Assembly (NCBI GenBank): GCA_003279775.1
Contig: QCGW01000010.1
Span: 1-36,636, forward strand
Direction of reading: 5' to 3'
Source: Pelagibacteraceae bacterium AG-390-A23
GTDB taxonomy: Bacteria; Pseudomonadota; Alphaproteobacteria; Pelagibacterales; Pelagibacteraceae
Length of the DNA stretch: 36,636 bases
Below the pieces are notes generated by a model. That model searched no databases and had not been told where the DNA came from. It was given only the letters and a program-made list of their open reading frames with translations. Numbering within the stretch: the first letter of the stretch is position 1; each line of letters begins with the position of its first letter. Shown in pieces: positions 1 to 9,711 of this stretch. A program made the translations under genes and the position numbers.

Positions 1-22
1 CAGAGGAAAAAAAATAATTTAA
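1..22 (+). other. Probable 3' tail of an upstream gene (too short to identify)
   Basis: Two + strand frames reach a stop just before trmD: one reads Glu-Glu-Lys-Lys and stops at 15-17, the other stops at 20-22. Either could be the tail of the preceding gene. In alphaproteobacteria trmD usually follows rpsP and rimM, so rimM or rpsP is the natural candidate, but five or six codons cannot show which. The remaining bases up to 31 are an A/T-rich spacer. Confidence 0.3.
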
Positions 23-31
23 AGATTATTT

Positions 32-718
32 ATGTGGCAAGCTCAAGTGTTTACACTTTATCCAGAGGTTTTTCCTGGTCCTTTATCTAAAGGACTTTAT
101 GGAAAAGCTTTATCAAATAATTTATGGAAACTTAAAGTTGTAAACATAAGAGATGCAGCTGATGACAAACATAAAACAGTAGATGACACACCTTATGGGG
201 GTGGTTCAGGGATGTTGTTAAAAGCAGATGTTCTTGCAAAGTCTTTAGATGAAAACAAAAATGAGAGTGAAAGAATTTTATACTTATCACCAAAAGGAAA
301 AAAATTTGATCAAAATTTAGCAAAAGAACTAGCTAATGAAAAATCTCTGTCTTTAATTTGTGGTCATTTTGAAGGTGTGGATGAAAGAATACTTTCAACA
401 AGAAATATTGAGGAAATTAGTATCGGAGATTATGTTTTGTCAGGCGGGGAGTCGGCGGCATATGTAGTTATAGATAGTATTTTAAGATTGCTGCCAGGTG
501 TATTAGGAAATGAAAACTCTAAATTAGATGAAACCTTTGAAAATGGTCTTCTAGAGTACCCTCAGTATACAAAACCTCAAATTTGGGAGGAAAAAGCTGT
601 ACCAGACGTGCTATTATCAGGTGATCATAATAAAATTAAACACTGGCGTTTATCTCAATCTGAGGCTATAACACGCGTCCGAAGACCAGATTTATGGGAA
701 AAATATAAGAAGAATTAA
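32..718 (+). CDS. trmD: tRNA (guanine-N1)-methyltransferase TrmD
   Basis: TrmD methylates N1 of G37, next to the anticodon, in tRNAs that read CNN codons. It uses S-adenosylmethionine and prevents +1 frameshifting. The 228-aa protein has the full family length. It opens with a typical [12 protein letters not shown] segment, then [12 protein letters not shown] near residues 50-60, and the trefoil-knot SAM site with [12 protein letters not shown] followed by [11 protein letters not shown] (about residues 108-140). The C-terminal part ends in the expected RRPDLW-type segment. The ATG at 32 starts directly at the conserved N-terminus. rplS follows within 16 bases of the stop, the usual trmD-rplS pairing, so the two are probably co-transcribed. 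No motif looks damaged. SPOUT-family membership is clear. Confidence 0.97.
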   Translation: MWQAQVFTLYPEVFPGPLSKGLYGKALSNNLWKLKVVNIRDAADDKHKTVDDTPYGGGSGMLLKADVLAKSLDENKNESERILYLSPKGKKFDQNLAKELANEKSLSLICGHFEGVDERILSTRNIEEISIGDYVLSGGESAAYVVIDSILRLLPGVLGNENSKLDETFENGLLEYPQYTKPQIWEEKAVPDVLLSGDHNKIKHWRLSQSEAITRVRRPDLWEKYKKN

Positions 719-734
719 TTTGATAAATACTAAC

Positions 735-1277
735 ATGAAAACAATTGAAGAAATAAACCAGCATAACGTTAACAAAATTCTTTCAGAGAAAAAAATTCCA
801 GAATTTTATCCTGGAGACGTTGTTAAAGTTGGTGTGAGAATTACCGAGGGTAAAAAAGACAGAATTCAATATTTTGAGGGAGTGTGTATTGCTAAAAAAA
901 GCAGAGATCTAAACTCATCTTTTACGGTTAGAAAAATTTCATTTGGAGAGGGTGTTGAGAGAACTTTCCCACTATTTGGAACTTTAATTGACTCAATTAA
1001 AGTTATTAGATCAGGTAAAGTAAGAAGAGCAAAACTTTATTATCTAAGAGACAGAACCGGTAAATCAGCAAGGATTGCAGAAAAAATTAGAAAAAAAATT
1101 GGTATTGATATCGAGGCAAAACCAGAAACAGTTACAGAGGAAAATATAGCTCCTGCAGTTGAAGCAACTAAAGAAGAAGCTCCAAAAGCAGAAGCAGCTC
1201 CAGCAGCAGAAGCAGCTCCAGCAGCAGAGGCTCCTAAAGAAGAACAAAAATCAGAAAGCTCTACAGAAAAAAAATAA
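735..1277 (+). CDS. rplS: 50S ribosomal protein L19 with Ala/Glu/Pro-rich C-terminal tail
   Basis: L19 sits at the 30S-50S interface and helps form an intersubunit bridge. Residues 1-115 are a normal L19, with [13 protein letters not shown] near residue 28, [13 protein letters not shown], the [18 protein letters not shown] segment, and [21 protein letters not shown] chose ATG 735 (180 aa) because the family begins near here. A TTG at 720 in the same frame would add only five non-conserved residues. Typical bacterial L19 is about 115-125 aa, so the last 60 residues are an extension made of Ala, Glu, Pro and Lys with near-perfect repeats at DNA level (see the repeat entry). The tail is probably disordered and its role is unknown. 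The gene sits between trmD and leuC, 11 bases before leuC. Confidence 0.96.
   Translation: MKTIEEINQHNVNKILSEKKIPEFYPGDVVKVGVRITEGKKDRIQYFEGVCIAKKSRDLNSSFTVRKISFGEGVERTFPLFGTLIDSIKVIRSGKVRRAKLYYLRDRTGKSARIAEKIRKKIGIDIEAKPETVTEENIAPAVEATKEEAPKAEAAPAAEAAPAAEAPKEEQKSESSTEKK
1188..1235 (+). repeat. 18-bp tandem repeat inside the rplS tail
   Basis: Two perfect 18-bp copies, 1188-1205 and 1206-1223 (unit gcagaagcagctccagca), are followed by a shortened third copy to 1235. The repeat is in frame and encodes Ala-Glu-Ala-Ala-Pro-Ala units at the C-terminus of L19. An 18-bp unit allows copy number to change without shifting the frame, so length variation between strains is plausible. Confidence 0.9.
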
Positions 1278-1288
1278 TTTTTTTTTCA

Positions 1289-2692
1289 ATGTCTACAACA
1301 TTATACGATAAAATTTGGAACGATCATCTAGTTGATAAACAAGATGATGGCACATCTTTACTTTTTGTAGATAGACATTTAATTCATGAGGTGACAAGCC
1401 CCCAAGCTTTTGAGGGATTAAGAAATTCTAATAGAAAAGTTAGGCACCCAAATTTAACTTTAGCAGTTGCAGATCATAATGTTCCAACAACTGACAGATC
1501 AAAAGGTATTTCAGATGAAGAGTCAAAAATTCAAGTAGATACTTTAGAGGCAAATTGTAAAGAATTCGGTGTTCAGTTATTTGGTATGGATGATAAGAGG
1601 CAAGGTATCGTTCATATCATAGGACCGGAACAAGGTTTTACTCAACCAGGTACAGTTATTGTTTGTGGAGACAGTCATACTGCAACGCATGGAGCATTTG
1701 GTGCTTTAGCATTTGGAATAGGAACTTCAGAAGTTGAACATGTTTTAGCAACCCAAACACTAGTTCAGAAGAAAGCAAAAAATTTTAGAATTAATGTTAA
1801 TGGTGAACTTCCTTTAGGAGTTACTTCTAAAGATGTAATACTTCAAATAATTGGAAAAATAGGTACAGCAGGTGGTACAGGATCTGTTGTGGAATATGCT
1901 GGAGATTTAATAAGATCTTTAAGTGTTGAACAAAGAATGACTATTTGCAATATGACAATTGAAGGTGGTGCAAGAGCAGGGTTAATTGCACCAGATGAAA
2001 AAATTTTTGAATATTTAAAAGGAAAACCAATGTCTCCAAAAGGTGAAAATTGGGATAAAGCTTTGAACTATTGGGAAACTTTAAAAACAGACGCTGATGC
2101 TAGTTTTGATAAAGAAATTAGCCTTAACGCAAATGAAATTTTACCCATGATTACATGGGGTACGTCACCACAAGATGTAATAACAATTGATGGAAAAGTT
2201 CCAAATCCGAATAATGAGACTGATGAAGATAAAAAAAATTCAATTGAAAGAGCTTTAAAGTATATGGGTTTAAAACCTGACATGGCAGCCACAGATATAA
2301 AAATAGATAAAGTATTTATTGGTAGTTGTACTAATGGCAGAATAGAGGATTTGAGAGAAGCAGCAAAAATCGTAAAAGATAAAAAAGTATCATCGCATGT
2401 TAATGCAATAGTAGTTCCAGGCTCAGGCTTAGTTAAAGAACAAGCAGAGCAAGAAGGACTAGATAAAATTTTTGTTAGCTCAGGGTTTGAATGGAGAGAA
2501 CCAGGTTGCTCTATGTGTTTAGCGATGAATGCCGATAAATTAAAGCCAGAAGAAAGATGCGCCTCTACATCAAATAGAAATTTTGAGGGAAGACAAGGTA
2601 GAGGTGGTAGAACCCATCTGGTTAGTCCAGGAATGGCTGCAGCAGCTGCAATTTCAGGTAATTTAGATGATGTCAGAAAGTATCAAAATTAA
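1289..2692 (+). CDS. leuC: 3-isopropylmalate dehydratase large subunit
   Basis: LeuC with LeuD isomerises 2-isopropylmalate to 3-isopropylmalate in leucine synthesis. This is an aconitase-family [4Fe-4S] subunit of 467 aa, the normal length. The cluster cysteines are visible: C347 in FIGSCTNGR, and C407 and C410 in [11 protein letters not shown]. Other family segments are DHNVPTTDR (residues 62-70), [13 protein letters not shown] (126-138) and GGARAG (226-231). The ATG at 1289 follows a run of nine T residues and has no recognisable Shine-Dalgarno sequence. leuD starts at the base after the stop codon, so the two subunits are almost certainly made from one mRNA. leuA is not in the window. Confidence 0.97.
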   Translation: MSTTLYDKIWNDHLVDKQDDGTSLLFVDRHLIHEVTSPQAFEGLRNSNRKVRHPNLTLAVADHNVPTTDRSKGISDEESKIQVDTLEANCKEFGVQLFGMDDKRQGIVHIIGPEQGFTQPGTVIVCGDSHTATHGAFGALAFGIGTSEVEHVLATQTLVQKKAKNFRINVNGELPLGVTSKDVILQIIGKIGTAGGTGSVVEYAGDLIRSLSVEQRMTICNMTIEGGARAGLIAPDEKIFEYLKGKPMSPKGENWDKALNYWETLKTDADASFDKEISLNANEILPMITWGTSPQDVITIDGKVPNPNNETDEDKKNSIERALKYMGLKPDMAATDIKIDKVFIGSCTNGRIEDLREAAKIVKDKKVSSHVNAIVVPGSGLVKEQAEQEGLDKIFVSSGFEWREPGCSMCLAMNADKLKPEERCASTSNRNFEGRQGRGGRTHLVSPGMAAAAAISGNLDDVRKYQN

Positions 2693-3298
2693 ATGCAAAA
2701 ATTTAATAAATTAAAAAGTATCCCAGTTTATTTACCAATTGTAAATATCGATACAGACATGATAATTCCAAAACAGTTTTTAAAAACTATCAAAAGAACT
2801 GGCCTCGGAAAAAATTTGTTTTTTGAAATGAGATATGATGATCAAGGCAAAGAAATAAATGATTTTGTGTTAAACAAAGATCCATTTAATCAATCTAAAA
2901 TTTTAATTGCTGGAAAAAACTTTGGATGTGGTTCATCAAGAGAACATGCTCCTTGGGCTTTATTAGATTTTGGAATTACTTGTGTAATAAGTTCAAGTTA
3001 TGCAGATATTTTTTTTAGTAATTGTTTTAAAAATGGAATTTTGCCTATAATCCTTGAAGAAGAAAAAATAAAAGAGCTATCTGAATACGCAAATAGACAA
3101 GAAGAAATTTCTATTGATTTGCAAGAGGAAAAAATAGTTTATGGAAATAATGAGCTAAAATTTGAAGTTGATCCATTTAAGAAAAAATGTTTGTTAGAAG
3201 GACTTGATGATATCGCTTTATCGCTAAAAAAATCAGAAAAAATAGAAAAGTTTGAAACAAATTTAAAAAACGAAAAGCCTTGGGTATTTAATGATTAA
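2693..3298 (+). CDS. leuD: 3-isopropylmalate dehydratase small subunit
   Basis: LeuD is the swivelling substrate-recognition subunit that pairs with LeuC. The 201-aa length is normal. Diagnostic segments are [14 protein letters not shown] near residues 19-32, [15 protein letters not shown] near 76-90, and [18 protein letters not shown]. The start abuts the leuC stop with no spacer. The stop lies eight bases inside leuB, giving tight leuC-leuD-leuB coupling. Nothing is missing. Confidence 0.97.
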   Translation: MQKFNKLKSIPVYLPIVNIDTDMIIPKQFLKTIKRTGLGKNLFFEMRYDDQGKEINDFVLNKDPFNQSKILIAGKNFGCGSSREHAPWALLDFGITCVISSSYADIFFSNCFKNGILPIILEEEKIKELSEYANRQEEISIDLQEEKIVYGNNELKFEVDPFKKKCLLEGLDDIALSLKKSEKIEKFETNLKNEKPWVFND

Positions 3299-4397
3299 AG
3301 TAAAAAAAAGAAAAATACTTTTACTTCCTGGTGATGGTATTGGTCCGGAGGTAATAGCTGAGGTAAAAAAAATTATTAACTGGTTTAATGATAAAAAATC
3401 TTTAGATTTTGAAATTGATCAGGAGCTAGTTGGTGGTTGTTCTTATGATAAACACGGTACCCCAATCACTGATGAGGTTTTTTACAAAGCACTAGAAAGT
3501 GAAGTAATTATGCTTGGAGCAGTTGGTGGTCCTACATGGGATAACCTAGAATTTTCCAAAAAACCAGAAAGAGCATTATTAAAACTTAGAAAAGAATTAA
3601 AGCTTTTTGCTAACTTAAGGCCTGCAATTTGTTTTAAACAATTAGTCGATGCTTCAACCCTAAAGCCAGAAGTAGTTTCAGGATTAGATATAATGATAGT
3701 AAGAGAGTTAACAGGTGGTATATATTTTGGTGAACCTAGAGGAATTAAGCCAATTGAAAATGGAGAAAGAAAAGGAATTAACACACACACTTATACGACT
3801 AGTGAAATTACTAGAGTAGCTAGGATTGCTTTTGATTTAGCTAGAAAAAGATCAAACAAGGTTACTTCTTGTGAAAAATCAAATGTGATGGAAGCAGGAC
3901 AATTGTGGAAAGAAGAAGTCCAAGAACTTCATGAAAAAGAATACAAAGATGTAGAATTAAGTCATATGTTAGCAGACAATTGTGCTATGCAGCTTTTAAG
4001 AAACCCAAAACAATTTGATGTAATTGTAACAGATAATTTGTTTGGAGATATGTTGTCAGACCAAGCTTCAATGTTAACGGGATCTTTAGGTCTTTTACCA
4101 TCAGCATCTTTGGGCGCAAAAAATAAAGATGGTGAGATGAGAGCGATGTACGAGCCTATACACGGGTCAGCTCCAGATATAGCTGGTAAAGGGATGGCAA
4201 ATCCAATTGCTTCTATTTTGAGCTTTGCTATGGCACTGAGGTATTCTTTAGATCTTGATAAAGAAGCAGATATTTTAGAAAAAGCAGTTCAAGATGTTTT
4301 AAATGATGGGTTAAGAACTAAAGATATAATGTCAGAAGGCATGAAAGAAACTTCCACGTCAGCAATGGGTGATGCGATAATTTCAAAATTGCAATAA
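3291..4397 (+). CDS. leuB: 3-isopropylmalate dehydrogenase
   Basis: LeuB oxidatively decarboxylates 3-isopropylmalate with NAD+ to 2-oxoisocaproate, the last specific step before transamination to leucine. The 368-aa protein carries [11 protein letters not shown] at residues 10-20, a substrate-binding arginine region ([14 protein letters not shown]), an [14 protein letters not shown] loop, the metal-binding [11 protein letters not shown] aspartates, and the NAD-site [15 protein letters not shown]. The gene overlaps the end of leuD by eight bases. It is followed after 26 bases by the DMSP block, so leucine synthesis and DMSP catabolism may share a transcript. Isocitrate or tartrate dehydrogenase is unlikely given the leuCD partners. 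Confidence 0.97.
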   Translation: MIKVKKRKILLLPGDGIGPEVIAEVKKIINWFNDKKSLDFEIDQELVGGCSYDKHGTPITDEVFYKALESEVIMLGAVGGPTWDNLEFSKKPERALLKLRKELKLFANLRPAICFKQLVDASTLKPEVVSGLDIMIVRELTGGIYFGEPRGIKPIENGERKGINTHTYTTSEITRVARIAFDLARKRSNKVTSCEKSNVMEAGQLWKEEVQELHEKEYKDVELSHMLADNCAMQLLRNPKQFDVIVTDNLFGDMLSDQASMLTGSLGLLPSASLGAKNKDGEMRAMYEPIHGSAPDIAGKGMANPIASILSFAMALRYSLDLDKEADILEKAVQDVLNDGLRTKDIMSEGMKETSTSAMGDAIISKLQ

Positions 4398-4423
4398 AAC
4401 TAGAATTATTCTAAGCTTTAAAT

Positions 4424-6187
4424 ATGCCAAGTTATACTGCTCCAGTAAAAGATATGATGTTTCTCTTTGAAAAATTAAGAGACAATAAAAACTATAATGA
4501 GCTTGAAAAATATAATGAGGTGAGTGCAGATCTTGTTAAAGATATTTTAGAAGAAGCAGCTAAAATAAATCAAAATTTAATTTTACCTCTTGCTAAAGCA
4601 GGTGATGAAAATCCAGCAATTTTAGAAAATGGTGTTGTAAGAACACCACCGGGTTACAAAGAAGCATATCAGAAATACATTGAAGATGGTTGGACGTCAT
4701 TGTCTTGTGACCCCAAATATGGAGGCCAAGGAATGCCAAAAACAGTAAGCGCATTCTTTGATGAAATGCTTTCCTCAGCCAGTTTGTCATTTAAATTATA
4801 TAGTGAACTTAGTATTGGTGCCTACAATTGTATTAATCATCATGCTTCAGATGAAATTAAAGATAAATATTTACCAAAGATCGTCGAAGGTAAATGGAGT
4901 GGCACTATGTGTTTAACAGAACCAGTCTGTGGTACAGACTTAGGTTTGTTAAAAACCAAAGCCGTCAAACAATCTGATGATACCTATAAAATTAGTGGTC
5001 AAAAGATTTTTATAACTTCTGGTGATCATGACTTAACTGAAAATATTATTCATTTAGTTTTAGCAAGATCAACGGACTCTCCTGCGGGCACTAAAGGAAT
5101 TAGTTTATTTTTAGTTCCAAAATTTATTGTAAATAAAGATGGTAGTGTTGGTCAAAGAAATGGAATTTCAACAGGATCCATTGAAAGCAAAATGGGAATT
5201 AAGGGTTCAGCAACATGTGTTTTAAATTTTGATGAAGCAACAGGGTATATGATTGGTAACAAAGACAAAGGTCTTAGCGCTATGTTTACTATGATGAACC
5301 TTGAGAGAATAGTGGTAGGCATTCAAGGTTTAGGAATTTCTGAAATTGCTTATCAAAACTCACTTGCCTACGCAAAAGATAGAAAGCAAGGAAAAACAAA
5401 TAATTCAAAATCTTCAAATGGCGCAGACTTTATAATTGATCATGCGGATATTAGAAGATCTTTACTTAATATGAAGTCAATTATTGAAGGAGAAAGGGCT
5501 TTATGTTTTTGGTTATCGCAACAAACTGAGGTAAGTCTTTATCATCCAGATGAAAAAATTAAACAAGAAGCTTTGGATTATGTTTCATTGATGACACCAG
5601 TTGTTAAATCATTATTTACAGATTTAGCTATGGAAATTACGAACGATGCGATGCAAATACATGGTGGGTATGGGTATACTAAAGACCAAGGAATAGAGCA
5701 GTTATACAGAGATAATCGTATTACGCCAATCTATGAAGGAACAAATTCTGTTCAGGCAGCAGATTTAGTATTTAGAAAATTATCAACTAAAAATGGTGAT
5801 GTTATCAACAAGTTTTTAGATATGGTTAAATCTGAATGTGATAGTAAAAATGAAAAAGTAAAAACATTTTCAAAAGAATTAAATCATTATTTGGATATTT
5901 TATCTAAGTTTACCGACTGGATTATGGATAAACATAAAATCGAAAAAGACGATGTTAGTGCTGCAGCAAATGATTATTTAAGAAGTCTGGGATATGTTTC
6001 AATTGCTTATGCTTGGATCAAAATTTTAGATATAAGCTTTAAGGAATTTGATTCAAATAAAGAATTTTATTCTGATAAAATAAATACAGCAAAATTTTAT
6101 TTTGATAAGGTATTGCCTAGAGCTGAGTATCATTACAAATCTGCTATTACTGGAAGTTCTAATATAATGAATTTTAAGTTTAATTAA
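4424..6187 (+). CDS. dmdC: Acyl-CoA dehydrogenase, probable methylmercaptopropionyl-CoA dehydrogenase DmdC
   Basis: This probable FAD enzyme oxidises 3-methylmercaptopropionyl-CoA to methylthioacryloyl-CoA, the third step of DMSP demethylation. The 587-aa length matches the long DmdC-type acyl-CoA dehydrogenases rather than the common 380-aa forms. Visible elements are the FAD/substrate segment MCLTEPVCGTDLG (162-174), QKIFITSGDHDL (193-204), QIHGGYGYT (411-419) and the catalytic-base segment ITPIYEGTNSVQAADL with Glu438. The extra C-terminal helical domain (about 450-587) is typical of this subfamily. It lies two bases upstream of the dmdB-like ligase, in a group ending with dmdA, which is the main reason for choosing DmdC over a general fatty acyl-CoA dehydrogenase. 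Substrate specificity is inferred from context and length. Confidence 0.87.
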   Translation: MPSYTAPVKDMMFLFEKLRDNKNYNELEKYNEVSADLVKDILEEAAKINQNLILPLAKAGDENPAILENGVVRTPPGYKEAYQKYIEDGWTSLSCDPKYGGQGMPKTVSAFFDEMLSSASLSFKLYSELSIGAYNCINHHASDEIKDKYLPKIVEGKWSGTMCLTEPVCGTDLGLLKTKAVKQSDDTYKISGQKIFITSGDHDLTENIIHLVLARSTDSPAGTKGISLFLVPKFIVNKDGSVGQRNGISTGSIESKMGIKGSATCVLNFDEATGYMIGNKDKGLSAMFTMMNLERIVVGIQGLGISEIAYQNSLAYAKDRKQGKTNNSKSSNGADFIIDHADIRRSLLNMKSIIEGERALCFWLSQQTEVSLYHPDEKIKQEALDYVSLMTPVVKSLFTDLAMEITNDAMQIHGGYGYTKDQGIEQLYRDNRITPIYEGTNSVQAADLVFRKLSTKNGDVINKFLDMVKSECDSKNEKVKTFSKELNHYLDILSKFTDWIMDKHKIEKDDVSAAANDYLRSLGYVSIAYAWIKILDISFKEFDSNKEFYSDKINTAKFYFDKVLPRAEYHYKSAITGSSNIMNFKFN

Positions 6188-6189
6188 TA

Positions 6190-7806
6190 ATGAATCATTA
6201 CGAGACAAATTTAGATAAAAATAAAGCGAACTACGTTCCACTTACCCCGCTAACATTTCTTAAAAGAGCAAGAGAAATTTATCCAAATTACGAAGCTATA
6301 ATTTATGAAGATAGGAAATATACTTGGGAGGAAGTTTACAAAAGAGCTGTAAAATTTGCTAGCGCACTGTCAAAAATTGGAATTAAAAAAGGAGATACAG
6401 TTTCGTTTTTGGCCTTCAATACACCTGAGATTTTCGAAGGACATTATTCAGTACCTATGGCAGGTGCAGTATTGAATACAATTAATATAAGACTAGATGC
6501 AAATACAATTTCATATATTTTAGATCACAGCGATGCAAAGGTGCTAGTAGTTGATAGACAATTGCATGGAGAAGTTAAGAAAGCATTAAAAACTTTAAAT
6601 AAGAAAATTACAGTAATTGATATAGATGATAAAAATGCCGATCCATCGAAATTAGAAAAAATTGGTGATTTAGAATATGAAAGTTTTTTAAATACAGGTG
6701 ATGAAAATTTCGATTGGCAAATGCCAGAAGATGAATGGCAAGCAATATCATTAAGCTATACCTCAGGTACTACAGGAAATCCCAAAGGAGTAGTTTATCA
6801 TCATAGAGGTGCGTACTTAATGTCTACAGGAAGTTCGGTAGCTTGGAATATGCCAAATAGATTAAATTTTTTAACAGTTGTTCCGATGTTTCATTGTAAT
6901 GGTTGGTGCTATCCGTGGACAGTTCCGATGTTAAATGGAAGGACAATTTGTTTAAGAAATATTGATATTAAAAAAATTTTTGAATTAATTGAAAAATATG
7001 AAGTAACCCATTTTGGTGGTGCACCAATTGTATTAAATATGATTACTGGAGCACCAGAAAGTGACAAAAAAAAATTAAAACAAAAAGTTTATGTCTTAAC
7101 GGCTGGAGCACCTCCACCAAGTATAATTTTCAAAAAAATGAAAGCATTAGGTTTTGAAGTTATGCATGTTTACGGTTTAACAGAAACTTATGGACATGTT
7201 ACCCAGTGTGCTTGGAATGATGAGTGGAACAATTTTGATGAAGAAAAACAAAATGAAATTAAAGCTAGGCAAGGTGTGAGATATCCAAATACTGAAGGTG
7301 TAACTGTTTTGGATCCAGATACTATGAAAGAAGTTCCTAAAGATGGAAAAACAATTGGTGAAATTATGATTAGAGGAAATGTAGTAATGAAAGGTTACTT
7401 TAAAGACAAAGATGCTACCGATAAAGCTATGAAGGATGGGTGGTTTCATAGTGGTGATCTAGCCGTGATGCATCCTGATGGTTATGTAAAAATACAAGAT
7501 AGATCAAAAGATATAATTATTTCTGGAGGAGAAAATATTTCCTCAATTGAAATAGAAAATACACTTTCTAAACATCCATCAGTTTCTATTGCTGCAGTTG
7601 TTGCTAAACCAGATGAAAAATGGGGCGAAGTTCCTTGCGCATTTATTGAAATGGTTAAAGATAAACCAGTATCTGAAAAAGAATTAATTGATTTTTGTAA
7701 GGAGACTTTAGCAGGATTTAAAGTTCCTAAAAAGGTTGTGTTCTGTGATTTGCCAAAAACTTCAACAGGAAAAATACAAAAATTTGAATTGAGAAAACAA
7801 GTTTAG
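6190..7806 (+). CDS. dmdB: Acyl-CoA synthetase, probable methylmercaptopropionate-CoA ligase DmdB
   Basis: This probable enzyme activates 3-methylmercaptopropionate (the DmdA product) with ATP and CoA, the second step of the demethylation pathway. It is a 538-aa member of the adenylate-forming superfamily. The P-loop YTSGTTGNPKG is at residues 190-200, the substrate/adenylate motif is VYGLTETYG, the hinge region is GWFHSGDLAVMHPDGY followed by DRSKDIIISGGENI, and the C-terminal TGKIQK contains the expected adenylation lysine at K528. It is tightly packed between the dmdC-like gene and a hydrolase, with dmdA downstream. Related medium-chain ligases share these motifs, so the DmdB name rests on gene neighbourhood. 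Confidence 0.87.
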   Translation: MNHYETNLDKNKANYVPLTPLTFLKRAREIYPNYEAIIYEDRKYTWEEVYKRAVKFASALSKIGIKKGDTVSFLAFNTPEIFEGHYSVPMAGAVLNTINIRLDANTISYILDHSDAKVLVVDRQLHGEVKKALKTLNKKITVIDIDDKNADPSKLEKIGDLEYESFLNTGDENFDWQMPEDEWQAISLSYTSGTTGNPKGVVYHHRGAYLMSTGSSVAWNMPNRLNFLTVVPMFHCNGWCYPWTVPMLNGRTICLRNIDIKKIFELIEKYEVTHFGGAPIVLNMITGAPESDKKKLKQKVYVLTAGAPPPSIIFKKMKALGFEVMHVYGLTETYGHVTQCAWNDEWNNFDEEKQNEIKARQGVRYPNTEGVTVLDPDTMKEVPKDGKTIGEIMIRGNVVMKGYFKDKDATDKAMKDGWFHSGDLAVMHPDGYVKIQDRSKDIIISGGENISSIEIENTLSKHPSVSIAAVVAKPDEKWGEVPCAFIEMVKDKPVSEKELIDFCKETLAGFKVPKKVVFCDLPKTSTGKIQKFELRKQV

Positions 7807-7813
7807 GTAATTT

Positions 7814-8590
7814 TTGAATTTTCAATTAGAAAATAAAAATGTTTATGCTTCTGATGCAGGACAGGGCATTGATCAAAATAAAGATACAATAGTATTTCTT
7901 CATGGGAGCGGTCTTTCTCATATTGTTTGGTCTCTAACAGAACAATTTTTTTCAAATAATAATTTTAATGTATTATCTATTGATTTACCTGGGCATGGTA
8001 ATTCCGATGGTCCTTGCTTAGATAGTATTGAAAAAATAGCTGATTGGTTAGAACGGGTTTTTAACGAACTAAATCTAAATAATTTAATTTTAATTGGTCA
8101 TTCCCAAGGTTGCTTGGAGATACTTGAATATGCTCACAAATATAAAGGTAGATTAAAAAAGTTAGTCTTTATTGGAGGCTCAAATAAAATGCCAGTACAT
8201 CCAGATTTGATTGATCTAGCAAAAAATGGGGACTCCGACGCAGTTAAATTAATGATGAAGTGGGGTTATGAGGGTTCAAAAAGATTTATTGGAGGTAACC
8301 CAGTAGAAAAAATAATACAATCACCTCGAGATATAAGAGACATACTGGCGGTAGATCTTGTTGCATGTAACAATTACAAAAATGGTTCTGATGCTGCTAA
8401 ATTAATACAATTCCCATCAATGTTTATTTTTGGCTCTTTAGATAAGATGGTAAATCTAGAAGCTGGAAAAAAATTTTCTAGTCTAATTAATAATTCATCT
8501 ACACATATAATAGAGGGTTGTGGACATATGATTATGATTGAAAAAGCATTTGAAATGAGAGACAAAGTTTTAGAATTTTTGAAAAAATGA
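7814..8590 (+). CDS. Alpha/beta hydrolase of unknown substrate in the DMSP cluster
   Basis: A 258-aa alpha/beta-hydrolase-fold protein with an intact catalytic triad: nucleophile Ser97 in GHSQG, Asp210 in FGSLDKMV, and His238 in EGCGHMIM. The oxyanion-hole segment is FLHGSG at 28-33, followed by [11 protein letters not shown] (56-66). There is no signal peptide, so it is cytoplasmic. No in-frame ATG exists near the beginning. TTG at 7814 fits because an AGGT overlapping the dmdB stop lies five bases upstream. Its TGA overlaps the dmdA ATG by four bases (ATGA), indicating translational coupling to dmdA. Fold and triad are secure, but the reaction is not. It could be a thioesterase or esterase acting on a CoA thioester or methylthio intermediate, or a housekeeping hydrolase with no link to DMSP. 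Confidence 0.9.
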   Translation: MNFQLENKNVYASDAGQGIDQNKDTIVFLHGSGLSHIVWSLTEQFFSNNNFNVLSIDLPGHGNSDGPCLDSIEKIADWLERVFNELNLNNLILIGHSQGCLEILEYAHKYKGRLKKLVFIGGSNKMPVHPDLIDLAKNGDSDAVKLMMKWGYEGSKRFIGGNPVEKIIQSPRDIRDILAVDLVACNNYKNGSDAAKLIQFPSMFIFGSLDKMVNLEAGKKFSSLINNSSTHIIEGCGHMIMIEKAFEMRDKVLEFLKK

Positions 8591-9696
8591 AAAACTTTTT
8601 AATTGCAAAATCAAGAAGACTTAGAAGTACTCCATATACTTCTCGAATTGAGGAACAGGGTGTTACAGCTTATACAATTTATAATCATATGTTGCTTCCA
8701 GCTGCCTTTGGTTCAATTGAAGAATCTTATCATCATTTAAAAGAGCATGTTCAGATCTGGGATGTAGCAGCTGAAAGACAGGTAGAAATTTCAGGAAAAG
8801 ATTCTGCAAAACTAGTTCAGTTGATGACTTGTAGAGATTTATCAAAATCTAAAGATGGAAGATGTTATTATTGTCCGATTATAGATGATAATGCTGGTTT
8901 AATTAATGATCCAGTTGTTTTAAGAATTAACGAAAATAAATGGTGGATTTCTATTGCAGATACGGACGTAATATTATTTGCAAAAGGATTAGCAATTGGA
9001 AATAAATTTGATGTTGAAATCACAGAGCCAAAAGTTGATATCATGGCTGTACAAGGTCCAAAATCATTTAAATTGATGGAAAAAATATTTGGAGAACAGA
9101 TCACAAAATTAAAATTTTTTGGTTTTGATTATTTTGAATTTGGAGGTGCAAAACACCTTATCGCACAATCTGGATGGTCTAAACAAGGAGGCTATGAAGT
9201 ATATGTTCAAAATACAGAAGCAGGCTTAAAACTGTATGATCATTTATTTGAAATTGGAAAAGAATTTAATGTTAAACCAGGGTGTCCTAATTTGATTGAA
9301 CGAATCGAAAGTGGACTGTTATCTCATGGTAATGATATGGATAATGGAGATAATCCTTATGAATGTGGTTTCGATAAATATATTAACATAGATAGTGATG
9401 TTATCTTTTTAGGAAAAGAAAAATTGAAGACAATTAAATCTGAAGGAATAAATAAAAAATTAATGGGAGTTAAATTTGATATAGAGAAAATAAGTTTAAC
9501 AGGATCTTTAGATCTTACTGATGATCAGAACAACATCGTTGGAGAATTACGGTCAGCATGCTATTCACCACATTTTAAAAAAGTGATTGGTATTGCCATG
9601 ATGAAAAAATCACATTGGAATGTAGACCAGAAGGTAAAAGCAAGCATAAATAGTGATATTTGCAGTGGTAAAGTTTGCGATTTACCTTTTATTTAG
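8587..9696 (+). CDS. dmdA: Dimethylsulfoniopropionate demethylase DmdA
   Basis: DmdA transfers one methyl group from DMSP to tetrahydrofolate, giving methylmercaptopropionate and 5-methyl-tetrahydrofolate. It is a GcvT-fold protein of 369 aa, the length known for SAR11 DmdA. The GcvT-like regions are recognisable: [16 protein letters not shown] (58-73), [18 protein letters not shown] (93-110) and the tetrahydrofolate-domain segment [15 protein letters not shown], in which GcvT typically has a related tyrosine/glycine loop. The region where GcvT has two consecutive aspartates here reads Asn107-Asp108. It shares four bases with the upstream hydrolase and follows dmdB- and dmdC-like genes, a context not expected for glycine-cleavage T-protein or dimethylglycine/sarcosine enzymes. 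asd follows after 15 bases. Confidence 0.92.
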   Translation: MKNFLIAKSRRLRSTPYTSRIEEQGVTAYTIYNHMLLPAAFGSIEESYHHLKEHVQIWDVAAERQVEISGKDSAKLVQLMTCRDLSKSKDGRCYYCPIIDDNAGLINDPVVLRINENKWWISIADTDVILFAKGLAIGNKFDVEITEPKVDIMAVQGPKSFKLMEKIFGEQITKLKFFGFDYFEFGGAKHLIAQSGWSKQGGYEVYVQNTEAGLKLYDHLFEIGKEFNVKPGCPNLIERIESGLLSHGNDMDNGDNPYECGFDKYINIDSDVIFLGKEKLKTIKSEGINKKLMGVKFDIEKISLTGSLDLTDDQNNIVGELRSACYSPHFKKVIGIAMMKKSHWNVDQKVKASINSDICSGKVCDLPFI

Positions 9697-9711
9697 TATA
9701 ACAGCTTTAAA

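Noticed and set aside
1065..1247. Open frame on the - strand rich in Cys, Phe and Trp over the rplS tail
   Set aside because: It is the antisense reading of the repetitive tail (Gln/Ala/Pro codons give Cys/Trp/Phe), with no start signal or known family.
1262..1288. A-run/T-run pair at the end of rplS, as an intrinsic terminator before leuC
   Set aside because: Eight A's and nine T's can pair on paper, but the stem has no G-C pair and practically no loop. It is more likely homopolymer composition.
4401..4413. Palindrome tagaattattcta between leuB and dmdC as a possible operator
   Set aside because: A 13-base AT-rich palindrome is expected by chance in this composition. No regulator gene or second copy lies nearby.
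8587..9696. Annotation as glycine cleavage T-protein (gcvT)
   Set aside because: The fold is shared, but no gcvH or gcvP is nearby, the usual paired aspartates read Asn-Asp, and the neighbours are dmdB- and dmdC-like genes; DmdA fits better.
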